From Dermatophagoides farinae (lineage: Eukaryota > Arthropoda > Arachnida > Sarcoptiformes > Pyroglyphidae), in contig NC_134678.1 of assembly GCF_024713945.1 (NCBI RefSeq), positions 5,704,001-5,768,000 of the forward strand: a DNA stretch of 64,000 nt, read 5' to 3'. Of the stretch, positions 13,385 through 24,300 are shown piece after piece. Numbering within the stretch: the stretch's first letter is position 1; every line of letters begins with the position of its first letter. A program made the position numbers and the translations under genes. The notes under the pieces were generated by a model. It worked only from the letters and a program-made list of their open reading frames with translations, made no database searches and had not been told where the DNA came from.

Positions 13385-14454
13385 ATGAATCGTCACTTTA
13401 TTGTCGAAACTGGTGGACATTCTTTTTTGCGCAAATTACGAAATTGTCTTCAAGGTTTAGATGAAGAAATTGAAAAATTGGAAACAATTACCAAAGATGT
13501 AGATGGCAAAAATTTGCCACGATCATATTTTCAACGAGAAACTTTACTTCTTAATAATGTCGATAAAACACTGGTATGTTAAATTTGATCATGATTTTTT
13601 TTCTATTTGTTAACTATTATTTATTCATACAGCTTGAAGCAGAAGACTTGCATTCAGAAATAATTGATGAAAAGATTAATCTTGATTCTTATGAAAATCG
13701 GTTGCTCAATCTTCGTGAACGCTTATTAAGATATGAAGAGGATAAAAAACTATTATCTCAAAATTATCAACCATTTCGTCCCAAAGATTCTAGATTAGAA
13801 ACTGATGACGTAACAACTGAAGAATTAACGGATGATCAATCAATTGAATTATCCGAAGTAATTGATAATGATTATGATCAAATGACCAAATGTTCTCAGA
13901 AACGATTGAATTTGGATGATAAAATAGATGGCAAATCAAACAATAATTGTGATAATATTATTTCACAAAATGACAGTTTGGATGTCTCAGCCGATAATGA
14001 TTGCAGTTTTAATATTTTGTCAACAGCTCGAAAAGCAGCTGCCATGTCTGCTCAAAAGCAAAAGCAACTGCAAAATTCTGTTAAAAAATCTGCTCGAAAA
14101 AAATCTTCAAAAATCGATTGGGCCAAACGTGATAATCCAATGGCAGCACGTGCTTTTGCCATTTATAATCGTTGGGTGAAAACAGACCATGATGACAATG
14201 ATTCCGATCAATCCATTATTAATGATCAAAATTTGCAGTTTAAAGAGCCAAAGAATGCATCATTCGAACGAAAATATTTATCCAAACTAGATGATCAAAT
14301 TAAATTGTCCGGCAACAAGAATCGAATGACTCCCAGAGTTGCCAATAGTCGAATGGTGGAAAATTCTAAAAATTTACAAGAATATGAAACGGTCGAATTC
14401 ACACCGGGCATGACAACCAGAGTACGAAAATCTACAGAAAAACGACATACTTGA
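13385..14454 (+). CDS. Uncharacterised coiled-coil protein with basic C-terminal half
   Basis: I do not recognise the family. Two exons, 13385-13573 and 13633-14454, join in phase 0 across a 59-bp GT/AG intron to give 336 residues. The N-terminal ~115 residues are heptad-like and charged (LDEEIEKLETITKD, LEAEDLHSEIIDEK, YENRLLNLRERLLRYEED), suggesting a coiled coil. The middle is acidic and Asn/Asp/Ser-rich. Around residues 195-245 the chain becomes Lys/Arg-rich (KKSARKKSSKIDWAKRD) and then aromatic (NPMAARAFAIYNRWVK), resembling a nucleic-acid- or tubulin-binding segment. The C-terminus ends TPGMTTRVRKSTEKRHT. No signal peptide or membrane segment is seen. The layout would suit a small kinetochore or spindle-type protein, but that is only an impression. 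Compact exon structure and conserved splice phase support a real gene. Confidence 0.75.
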
Positions 14455-14656
14455 TTTTAATTATTTTTTCAAAGTTATAATTGATGAAATTCTTTTTAAT
14501 TAAACTAATAATAAATCAATACTTTGATTACCCAAATAAAATTTTAAATTTGCGACTCGCGCTTCTATGTCACGTACTATTTGACGGGTCGAATTTTACT
14601 CCTCACGTGTGTTTTTGTGTGTGTATGTGTGCGTGCGTTTGCTTGCCCGAACTGTT

Positions 14657-14668
14657 CCTTTTCCTTTG
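14657..14668 (+). promoter_or_regulatory. TOP-like pyrimidine tract upstream of eL6 start
   Basis: The pyrimidine-rich CCTTTTCCTTTG lies about 60-70 bp before the eL6 ATG. Ribosomal-protein mRNAs of animals usually start with a 5' terminal oligopyrimidine tract that couples translation to TOR. The transcription start is not determined, so this is a candidate only. Confidence 0.3.
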
Positions 14669-14729
14669 TATTGTCGTGTGCTGCTGTTGAGTCAAATTGA
14701 TTTATTTGTGGTGTAAATTCTATCAAAAA

Positions 14730-15642
14730 ATGGTAATTGCTTTTTAATTTTTTTATTCAAATTCATTTATTTTTATAAATTAAATTGTAGGCTCCACCAA
14801 AACCAAAAGCATCTCCAGCAAAAGTTTCTTCTGATGGTGTAAAGCAAAGTAAATTGCCACGAAATGTTCAAAAATTGGTTTCTCATCGAACTACTCGTCA
14901 TTTGTGGTCTAAATTGAAGCGAACAGCCGCAAAGAAAAAGGTCCCAGCCGATAAGTTGCTCCAAAAACGACCGAAATTTGTTGTCAAAAAAATCGGCGGT
15001 GAAAAAAACGGTGGTGAACGACGTGTGTTACAAAAACGAACCCGCCGTTATTATCCTACCGAACCTGTATTCAAGAAACGCCGATCTGGACATGTTTCAT
15101 TCAAGTCTCATAAACGTACCTTGAAACCAGGTATGCTTTACCATTGTGAATTTTTCTTTCTGAATCTCATAAAACAAAAATTTTTTTTAGGTTTGGAACC
15201 CGGACGAGTTTTAATCGTATTGGCTGGTCGTCATCGTGGTAAACGAGTTGTTTTCCTTAAACAACTTGCTTCTGGTTTATTGTTGGTCAATGGTCCATTC
15301 ACGATAAACAAATGTCCTTTACGTCGTATGCATCAACAGTTTGTGATTGTTACATCGACCAAATTGGATATATCATCGGTCAAAGTTCCCGAACACATTA
15401 ATGATCGATATTTCAAAGTTAAACGACAACAAAAAGAAAAGAAAGGCGATGGTGCAAATGTGTTTGCTCAGGAGAAACAGACCTGGAAACCTGATGAACA
15501 ACGTAAAGCCGACCAAAAAGATATGGACAAACAAATGTTGGGATTGATTCGTAAACATCCTGAAAAGAAAATGTTAATGTCTTATTTAGGATCCTATTTT
15601 CAATTGCGTAACCGAATGTATCCACATAAGATGAAATTTTAA
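14730..15642 (+). CDS. RpL6: 60S ribosomal protein eL6
   Basis: eL6 is a protein of the large cytosolic ribosomal subunit. Three exons: 14730-14732 (the ATG alone), 14791-15130 and 15191-15642, giving 264 residues. An intron directly after the start codon is common in ribosomal-protein genes. The lysine/arginine-rich N-terminus (KLPRNVQKLVSHRTTRHLW) leads into the eL6 core: RTRRYYPTEPV, then GRVLIVLAGRHRGKRVVFLK, then GPFTINKCPLRRMHQQFVI. The C-terminus (LRNRMYPHKMKF) is typical of arthropod eL6. The frame is intact. AATAAA at 15683-15688 is a likely polyadenylation signal. Confidence 0.97.
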
Positions 15643-15682
15643 AGAAAAGGTTTTGAAAAAAAATTTCTTTTTTTTTGGTAAA

Positions 15683-15688
15683 AATAAA
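15683..15688 (+). terminator. Polyadenylation signal AATAAA of eL6
   Basis: A canonical AATAAA hexamer 41 bp after the eL6 stop codon, in an A/T-rich 3' region. Confidence 0.5.
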
Positions 15689-15947
15689 AATAATAAATTG
15701 AAATTTTTTTATATTTGTACATTTTTTTCCGATTCAGTTTCATTGACTCTTGATTGATATGACTTTCATTTTTTTTTAACAAAAAAAAGTTAATATTTTG
15801 ATTTAACCTTGATTTATTATTGTAGAGAAATGTAAAGGCAACAAAAATATCATCATTCGGTTAATAAAAAAAAAAGAATTTCAATGTTCAATTGCATCTT
15901 CCTTTACATCCGCCCATCAGGATAAAAACAATAATGATAATGTTGAA

Positions 15948-16364
15948 TTATTCTACTCTATCGGTAACAAGATTATGATCATCGTCATCATGTATAGAAT
16001 AAGCCAGAAAATCCATTATCATTTGATGAAATGTACTTGCTGGCTTATTCCATTTTCAGACAATAAATTAATTTGATGATTTCGTGATCAAGCATTCGAT
16101 GATTGTCGCATAATAAACAACACAATAATTGACGGTTGGCCATTGATGGTAGTGGTGATGGCAATAATCCATTACGCCGTCCTTCATGCCAAAGTGTAGA
16201 AAGAAAAAGACAAAAACGATAAAAAAAATACAATTTCATTTCTTTCAATAAAACAGTTTTGTCCGGTGTTGGATGAATCTTTTTTTTGAGGACAAAAAGT
16301 GTTAATAGATTTATTTCAACACATTTGATCATTTCAATCATTTTTTTCGTCAACCTGTTGAGTG
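15948..16364 (-). pseudogene. Coding-looking minus-strand fragment with interrupted frame, family unknown
   Basis: On the minus strand an open frame from about 16353 encodes a peptide unlike the low-complexity ORFs around it (LSTLWHEGRRNGLLPSPL, MANRQLLCCLLCDNHRMLDH, EIIKLIYCLK). It stops at 16045, but a second frame one base away continues with FHQMIMDFLAYSIHDDDH to a stop at 15948-15950. The switch falls at an AAAA run, where one surplus base would explain it. Another A-run near 16345 seems to break the upstream frame in the same way. It is either a short real gene with assembly indels or a decaying gene. I cannot name the family. It is head-to-head with the Kir gene, whose ATG is 50 bp away. 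Confidence 0.4.
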
Positions 16365-16413
16365 GATCTCTTTCATTTTTATTTTTTGATAATCAATTAA
16401 TCTTTAAGGAAGA

Positions 16414-18841
16414 ATGCCTGTTGAAGAAATAGATAAATTATCAAAACAACCGGCAAAATCAATAATACTGCAAAATGTTCCTAAAGAAAAACGTTCGATA
16501 TCTTTACAAACTGGAAGTTCGACGATAATCATGCCTGTCGATGAAAAATCTAAAACTACATCCGTTTCGAATGCACCACCGATTCGAACTGTTTCCACAG
16601 AAACGGATCTACTAACACCAATGACTCAAATTTCCGATAATCCTAAATCGCTCCCTATAACTAAAACAGGTTTTTCATTGTTACCTGGGCTTCAAAATCA
16701 ACCGCATGTCAACTTTGAAGAACAAAAAATTGAAAAAAACGAAAAATGCAAACCATCGTCAATAGCAATAGAAGTTGACTTTAATCCATCTCCGACTGAG
16801 GACCGAAAAACTATCAATTTTGAACAATCGTTGTATCAAGTACCGAATTCACCAATTAAGGAACCAACAATCATTCCCAAATTGGTTTCTGAAAGTAAAA
16901 TGAATCCACCTGCAGAATCAGTTGTTGAAAAGCATGAATCAAAAACAAAATCACCGCCACCATCAAGTCCAAGCAGTAGCAGCGAATTAAGCCATCGAAC
17001 TGTAAGTCTCAGTGATCCAGATTTATATTATTTGAGTTTGCCACCGCACGTTAAAATTAGTCATCATCCACGCGGTGATGATAAGCCATTTCAACCTTCA
17101 CAACCGAAAGCTGAAACATCAAAAGAATCGACAAAAACAAATGTATTACCGCATAGAATTTCATTTCATAAACAAAAATCTGTTACATCTGGTCCGAGTG
17201 AGATGAAAGATTCACCCTATTCAACAGTTCGTTCCATCCGTTTCGAGCATCATAAACGAGTCACTTCGAAATCGATGAGAGCGTTATCACACACAGGATC
17301 ACAAAATCAACACTCTATTGTGTCACCTAAACACTATCAAAGTGCATTATTGAAATTCACACCAGAAACGGCTACTCTTGTTCCAATTGGGAATGAAAAA
17401 TCCCGTCATGATATACGAACAAGCATGCGATGGAAATCGACCAATCTTTCTCACATGCAAGTGACATGTCATTCAGACACGGATATTTCAGATACAACAC
17501 CGGAAATAAATAATAATTATTTGGATAATAATAATGCCAGTGATAATGAAGCAATGGCCATTCTACCGATCGAAGCAAGAGAATTATTGATGCAGGAAGA
17601 AGAAGATAGAAAATCACGTTTAGCAAAAGAAAGTACATCATTACTGCGAATTCCAGGTTTAGGGACAAGACGTGAAAGTAAATTCTTTCCTGGAAGAATA
17701 CGTAAACGTGTTATATTGAAAAATGGTAACATTAATCTATGTCCAGAACATGTGGACAAGAGAAGTAGACGATATTTACAGGACACGTTCACCACAATGG
17801 TTGATATTCGTTGGCGTTGGAATCTATTGGTTTTTGCAATGGGTTTCTTAGGTAGTTGGTTCGGTTTTTCTATCATTTGGTGGTTGATTGCATTTTCACA
17901 TTCAGATTTTGAACATTTACACGATGAAGAATGGACACCATGTGTTGCAAATTTAAGAAATTTTGCCAGTGCCATATTGTTTTCAATTGAAACACAACAT
18001 ACAATCGGTTATGGTTCACGTTTTACAACTGAAGAATGTCCAGAGGCAATGTTTTTGATGATGTTACAATCGATTACTGGTGTAATGATCCAATGTTTTA
18101 TGGTTGGTTTCATTTTTGCAAAACTTTCTCGGCCACAGAAACGTTCGCAAACATTGATGTTTAGCCGATACGCTATAGTGAATACTCGCGATGGTGAAAT
18201 GTGTCTAATGTTCAGGGTCGGTGATCTAAGAGATAGGTCACATATAATTGGAGCAAAAGTTTCGGCACAATTGATTAGGAAAAAAATGACATCCGAAGGT
18301 GAAATGATACCATATTTTCATCAGAAATTAAATGTTAAATTTGATGAGATTGATGATGAAGTGTTTCTAATATGGCCTGCAATTATCGTACATATTATCG
18401 ATAAAGATAGTCCATTCTATACGGTAAATTTAAGAATTTATTGATAATAAATATTGATTTTGTTCATTTTTAAATTTTTAGATGAATGTTGATGATATGA
18501 CAAGAGAAAAGTTTGAAATAATTGCAATTCTTGAAGGAACAGTAGAATCTACTGGACAAACAAGTAAGTATATGTGAATGACAACTTTTTATTAACGAAT
18601 ATTTTATTTTTTTTTTCACATAGTCCAAGCACGAACATCGTATCTACCATCAGAAATATTATGGGGACATCGTTTTGAACAATTGATACGTTATCGTCAT
18701 GATACTGGAGAATACCTTGTTGATTATTCAAAGTTTAACAATACATTCGATGTTGATTCACCACTATGCAGTGCAAAAGAATTGAAAGAAGAATTACGAC
18801 AACAAAAAGTTCATGATGATGATGAATCGGATCAATTATGA
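16414..18841 (+). CDS. Inward-rectifier potassium channel (Kir/Irk) with ~465-residue N-terminal extension
   Basis: Kir channels are tetrameric plasma-membrane K+ channels gated by PIP2 and other ligands. Exons 16414-18423, 18482-18563 and 18624-18841 give 769 residues. Residues ~455-769 are a complete Kir core: slide helix (RYLQDTFTTMVDIRWRW), TM1 (~467-493), pore with selectivity filter THTIGYG-type motif TIGYG at ~530, TM2 (~545-571, MIQCFMVGFIFAKL), and the cytoplasmic domain (FSRYAIVNTRDGEMCLMFRVGD, EGTVESTGQTIQARTSYLPS, EILWGHRFEQ). The C-terminus is short and acidic. Residues 1-~450 form a Ser/Pro/Lys-rich, apparently disordered extension; typical Kir N-termini are about 80 residues. 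The extension is in one continuous exon with the core and has no stop, so it is likely translated. The true start could lie at a later Met. Confidence 0.93.
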
Positions 18842-18931
18842 AGTTCATGGATGATTTTGATTTTGAAAAAAAACATTTATAAATTTATTTAAATTCATAA
18901 TGATAAACAATAATTGAATATGATAATTAAA

Positions 18932-20342
18932 CTATTGCTTGCTTTTGGATTTTTTCTCCTCGAAGTTTCGTACGATTTGTGGTTCGTAATATGGTTTAGA
19001 TACTTCAGTAAATAATTTTCCATAAATATCCAAACGTTGGGTCATCTGAAAGTAAAAATTAATTAACATTTCCATTTTTTTTTTTTTTTGAAAATTCATA
19101 CTCTAAATCCCCAATGATCTTTGACTTGACGACCAAGATTAAGATCTAATTCAACCACTAATAAACCATCGTGTATTCGCGATAATCCTGGTGTACGAGA
19201 ACCGTCTGGTGCAGCTGCATAGCTTGAGCCATAAAAATGCCCAAAATCACGATGAGCTTTTTGACCATCACCGGAAGTGAATTCGTTAGGGAACACTTCT
19301 GTTCCAACACGGTTTATAGCAAATGTATAATAGGAATTTGCAATGGCAGCGTTGCGAGCTTCAATCGACCATAATGGTTCAGAAAGCTCACCAACGGTAG
19401 CAGAAGGATTGAATACCATTTCAGCTCCATTTAAGCCATATGCCATCCAATTTTGTGGATGATGTCGCCCATAACAAATGTTTACGGCAATGTTTCCAAA
19501 TTCAGTTTCGAATACTGGATGTCCTATTGTCGACTCCATGTAATAAGTGGACTCGTTAAAATCTCCAACACGTGGAATGTGATTTTTTCTGGTTTTGCCT
19601 AAAACCTGTCCATGATTCGAAATAACAACTGCAGTGTTCCATATGACATCACTATTTGGTTCTCGTTCCAATATGGGCGAAACAATGACCATGTTGTATT
19701 TGGCTGCCAACTATTTAAAATTTCTAGCTACATAATAAATTTGTATTGTATTTCAACTCACATTCTTTAGAAATAATGTAGTAGGTCCGTTTTCAGCACA
19801 TTCAGCAAATTCACACCATGGTTTTCGTTCTCGAGTACAGAATGCAAATGGCATGGCTGTAAATCAAATAGGAATTATTAATAATTACAACCAAAAATTA
19901 ATTAACGTACTCCAACATTCTTGAAAGCAACAAACATTTACACCACACATCATGGCAACATTCAATATTTCTCCAATTCGATTATGCAAGGATTGTCGCT
20001 GCTCGACAATAGGATCGCTTGTAGGGCGACATATTTTATTCTGGATTACACCGACTCGAACAAGACGAGCGGGACGTAATTGTTCTTTTGGACATGGAAA
20101 ACGGAAAGCACGAAGCTCGAAATTACGCTCACGAGCAAGATTATAAACTTTTTCGGCAATGTTTAATACTCTGTATTGATGAAAAATGTTAATTAAATAT
20201 TAAACATTAATTTATATCTATAGTGAACATACGGAGTTTCGGCTCCAAACAGAATTCGCTTCACTTTTAAAAGTTCATTTGGGGGCAAATATTTTTCAAT
20301 CACATCCTCCAATCGTGTTAATTGAGTTTTTTCCGCATCCAT
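18932..20342 (-). CDS. pyd3: Beta-ureidopropionase (N-carbamoyl-beta-alanine amidohydrolase)
   Basis: Catalyses the last step of reductive pyrimidine breakdown: N-carbamoyl-beta-alanine (or the beta-aminoisobutyrate analogue) to beta-alanine, CO2 and ammonia, in the cytosol. Five exons, 20342-20233, 20170-19911, 19856-19762, 19710-19102 and 19045-18932, join in consistent phase to 395 residues, matching the family length (384-395). It is a nitrilase-fold enzyme with the full Glu-Lys-Cys triad: Glu in CCFQECWTMPFAFC (~121), Lys in [16 protein letters not shown] (~197) and Cys in [14 protein letters not shown] (~234). The N-terminus ([20 protein letters not shown]) and the C-terminal tail ([18 protein letters not shown]) also fit the animal enzyme. 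Its promoter side contains a TATCGATA site and a 16-bp tandem repeat. Confidence 0.97.
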
Positions 20343-20421
20343 CTTTTAAAATAATTCCGTGTTATAAAAAAATTCAATAAATCACTGTTGCATTCGGCCA
20401 AAATTAAATAATCGATTGCGA

Positions 20422-20429
20422 TATCGATA
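20422..20429. promoter_or_regulatory. TATCGATA (DRE/DREF-type) palindrome upstream of beta-ureidopropionase
   Basis: A perfect TATCGATA octamer about 80 bp upstream of the ATG at 20342. In Drosophila this is the DRE core-promoter element of housekeeping genes. Its position fits a core promoter, but whether mites use it is not shown. Confidence 0.35.
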
Positions 20430-20460
20430 GTCGAATATAAGTTTTAAAAGATTCCTACCC

Positions 20461-20503
20461 AAAATAGTGAAAGCCGAAAATAGCGAAAGCCGAAAATAGC
20501 GAC
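20461..20503. repeat. 16-bp tandem repeat, about 2.7 copies
   Basis: Units AAAATAGTGAAAGCCG, AAAATAGCGAAAGCCG and a partial AAAATAGCGAC follow one another. The tract lies about 120 bp upstream of the beta-ureidopropionase start. Confidence 0.7.
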
Positions 20504-21330
20504 ATTGAATTTGAATTTGAATAAAATGAATTTAAATTAAAATTAAAAAAAAATTATAAAAAATTTAATTTCCGAATTAATATAGAAACTAATTATTCGA
20601 GAAAATTACAAAATAAATAAATTTTAAATCTAGAATAAATAAAATTTAATATACAGTGTGTCTGTAAAGTAAAGACACCTCGTAGAATAAAATAAAACTG
20701 AAATGTATCATTGGCCATGGCATTCGTATATTTTGCCAGTAACCTATATACCACTTATACTGCCATTTTTCCTATCATTTATTGATGGGTTAATTGGTGG
20801 TAGCCGCTCTTGATTTGCTTCATTTAACGTGATGGTTTTTCGCCTTTTACTAAAGACCACCGTGTTGCAAATCAATTAAGGGAGCTTTTATGGAAATTTT
20901 TGTACGGTCCGAACATATGTTTGGACTTTTTATTCAAATAAACAAAAGGGTTGCACACATTGAAATTTGGTTTTTAATGAAAATTTCATTTAAAAAAAAA
21001 ATCCAGAATCCAGTGATGTAGATTTTAAAATTAGACTAGAATAGTAATTTTTTTCGCAACAACATGTAGTGACAAATCACATTTTTTTAAAAACCAATTT
21101 TATATATTCACACAAAAAAGCACACAAAAAATGATGACTAATGGTATGTAGAATAATATGTCTTATTATGATGGATATCTGTGTGTTTGATGATCAGTAA
21201 TGTAGTATTGATTGATCACAGCCAATGAATGTTGGATAGGTGAAAAAAAATGATGTTTCTATGACTTGTGATTTGATATTTATACAAATGCATTTACCAC
21301 CAAATGAATAAATACTTTCATTATAGGAAC
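20504..21330. other. Intergenic region between beta-ureidopropionase 5' side and KSR 3' end
   Basis: No intact gene. It contains a mariner/Tc1-like terminal sequence and degraded sequence (20652-20960), then AT-rich DNA leading to the KSR stop codon. Confidence 0.5.
20652..20960. mobile_element. Possible decayed Tc1/mariner-type DNA transposon remnant
   Basis: The left end, TACAGTGTGTCTGTAAAGT, resembles a mariner/Tc1 terminal inverted repeat beginning at a TA. The following ~300 bp has more even base composition than its surroundings and includes a short open stretch (PFTKDHRVANQLRELLWKF) of no clear family. I could not find the partner terminal repeat, so this is at most a one-ended fragment. 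Confidence 0.3.
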
Positions 21331-24300
21331 TTAGAAAAATGTTTGCTCAGATGCATGTTGCAAATGAGCCGGATGTGATGGTGAACGTTGTAATCGTTTT
21401 TTTGGTAATTTTTCAATATATTCATATAGTTTACTAAAATCGGGTCTACTATCCGGATTGAATGTCCAACATGTATATAAAAGATCCTATAATTGAATAA
21501 GAATGATAAAAAAAAATTGATTATTATCAAGCGATTCTTTGGATATATTTAAATAAATACAAACTTTAATTTCTTTGGATGCTTGAAAATTAGTAATCGG
21601 ATGCTTGATTCCTTTGCCCACTTGAAAAATGATTACTTCAGGTGGCTGACCGGAAAATGGCCAACTACCAAATAATAATTCAAACCAAACCGTTCTATTA
21701 TAAATGAAATATTATAATCAGATGTTATTACACCATTTATTATTCTAGTCAATAGCTCTTACCCGAATGCATAGATATCGGTACTGAATGAAAACGGTAA
21801 ATCATCGCCACCATCCTGTGAATAAACACTCAATGTCCGAATAAGTTCCGGCGCCAAATAACAAAGCCATCCTTTTGGTACAGTAAGCCGATCGCCTCTT
21901 CTATATAATGCAATGTGTTTGCGAATTAAATATTTAAATTATTAGAATATTTGAAAATTATCAATACATGACAGAACTAACCGATTAGACATACAAAGTT
22001 TGGCAACCGAACTAAGACCAAAATCAGTAATGATTACTCTGCCATTTTCGTAGAAAATATTCTTAGTCTTGAGATCTTTGTGGATAATACCACGAGCATG
22101 AAGATAACCCATGGCCAAACATATTTGTTCAGCAATCATGGTTGTACGATTTAGATTGAATTTGTCATGCCTAACATGTATGTGCGTATGCAATGTCAGA
22201 CCTTTACAAAATGATGTTACAATGGCCAAATGAGGTGGTTTCATACAAGCGCCCATGAATAGCACTAGATTATCATGACGTGTTTTGCGAAAAATGGCCA
22301 CCTCCTGTTTGAAAGTTTCAAATGCCTTCTTCTCTTCACTCACATTTGTTTGACCCATGTTCAACCGCTTGATAGCAACAGTTCCATGCCATTTGCCACG
22401 GAAAACAGTTCCAGAACGGCCGGTACCAATTTCTTCTTCGATTATAAGCTCATCATATGGTATATCCCATTCACATGATGTAACAGAATTTTGTCTCGGC
22501 CACGGTGTAGCACTGCCTCGATCATTTTGATCTACATCCGATGCTTGAGAATCTTGTGAATCCAACCGACCTGTAACGGTTCGAATTGAATCGCCTGAAG
22601 ATCCACTAGTTATAAGCGCCGAATTGTTTGATTTATCACTATCAATAAGCGTTGAATGTTGTGGTAAAGTTGAACATTGTGAAGTGAGTGTTATGGTTGG
22701 AGATGCAGTTGAAGCTCTAGAAATAGCACCAGTTGTGGCAGCTTCTTCTTCTTCTTGAATTGTAGAAATAAAATTTGATGGTGTATTTTCAATTTCCATC
22801 TCAGTGGACATTAAAGTTGGACTAAATTGCTCTGTTACCATTAATGAATCATCATAATCGACAGACATTGTTGATGTAATATTGATATCGGGAGGAAATT
22901 GAAATTGTGAACCACTACAAGCACTTCCAGGTGTTTTCTGATTTGAATAATAAATTGGTCCAGTAGGTGAAATAGTTGTTGAAGAGCTTGAAGATGATTG
23001 AGCATTGCTATTGTATAATTGATGTTGATGTTGTTGATTATGATGCAAGAAAACGGCTGCAGGTGATGATGGATTTGAAGATGAACTATGGGAACCACCA
23101 CCGATAAGATTCATCTGAGAACCACAATAATAATTTGACATTTGACTTTTTGCTCGTTGTGGTATCATAGATTGCTGATGTTGATTTTTTGGTGATGATG
23201 ACCGAGTTTGATGACCACCAACATTATGTTCACTTAAGGTTTGTTTGAAAATATCAACCAATTCGTTTGGAAGACCGCACGAATTTGGTGCCTTATCCTG
23301 ACAATCTCGATGGCAATAGTATTTACAATCACGACACTTGAATCCAAAAAACATTTGTTTCTCACAAACATTACATTGAATCGAGTTAATTTTCATTGTC
23401 GATACAAATCGATGATGAATGGAATGACTCATTGCCTGTGATCTTGGAGATCGTGGAACTGTCGAATCCAAAAAACAATTATCAACGGCTGCTGATTGTC
23501 TGTTGTTATTATTGTTTGTAATATTGTTACTATTAGAATTATCATGATAGGTTTGATTTTCCGGTGATATTGCAATAGGTGATGAACAATTGGATGAAGT
23601 AAGAATAGGTGATATTGATCCGATGCTTCCAGGCTCGGTTGCCAATCTTCGACGTTGTGAATGATGAGGAAACGGTGTTTGTGAAGCCATGTTTGTGGAT
23701 GTTGGAACATGAGGTAAATTATCCAGCGAATTATGTTTATTATTAGAGGATTGATGATGATGATAGTTGTGTTGATGACAAGGCTTTTGACTTTTTCCAC
23801 ATATTGAGACCAGATTGTATTTTTTCAATAATTTACTAGAAAAAACGGGTCATTTCAAGAACGTAAAAAAATTGGAAAAAATTATTACCTGTTTATGACT
23901 GGATCCAATAGTTCAATCCTATTGGAGAGATGCTCTTCGTGAGATTTGCTTTTGGTGAGAGGAAAATTTTCGCCAATCCCGAATATATTAGTCTGATGAC
24001 GCCGTATTGGCGGTGGGGTTGTTGGAAATTTCCGTTCACTAGAATTGCGACTATTTGAAGCAGCATTGTTAAAAAGAGTTGCTGAAGAGAGTAAAATGAA
24101 AGACTTTTTTGTTTGATGATGTGATACTGGAGGTGTTGGAGGAGGAGTAGGGCGTCGATGCTGAAGATTGCCAGAAGATTGTTGTGAGCTACTATTAGAA
24201 TAAGGGAACGTGATTCGGGTCAATAATTAAATTTAGATTATGAAATCCTGATTGAATTATCGATGATGATGACGAAGATGTTGATCGATGGCTAAAATTC

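Noticed and set aside
17517-17975. 152-residue ORF antisense to the Kir exon
   Set aside because: It is a shadow frame of a strongly conserved coding exon; its residues show no independent family pattern.
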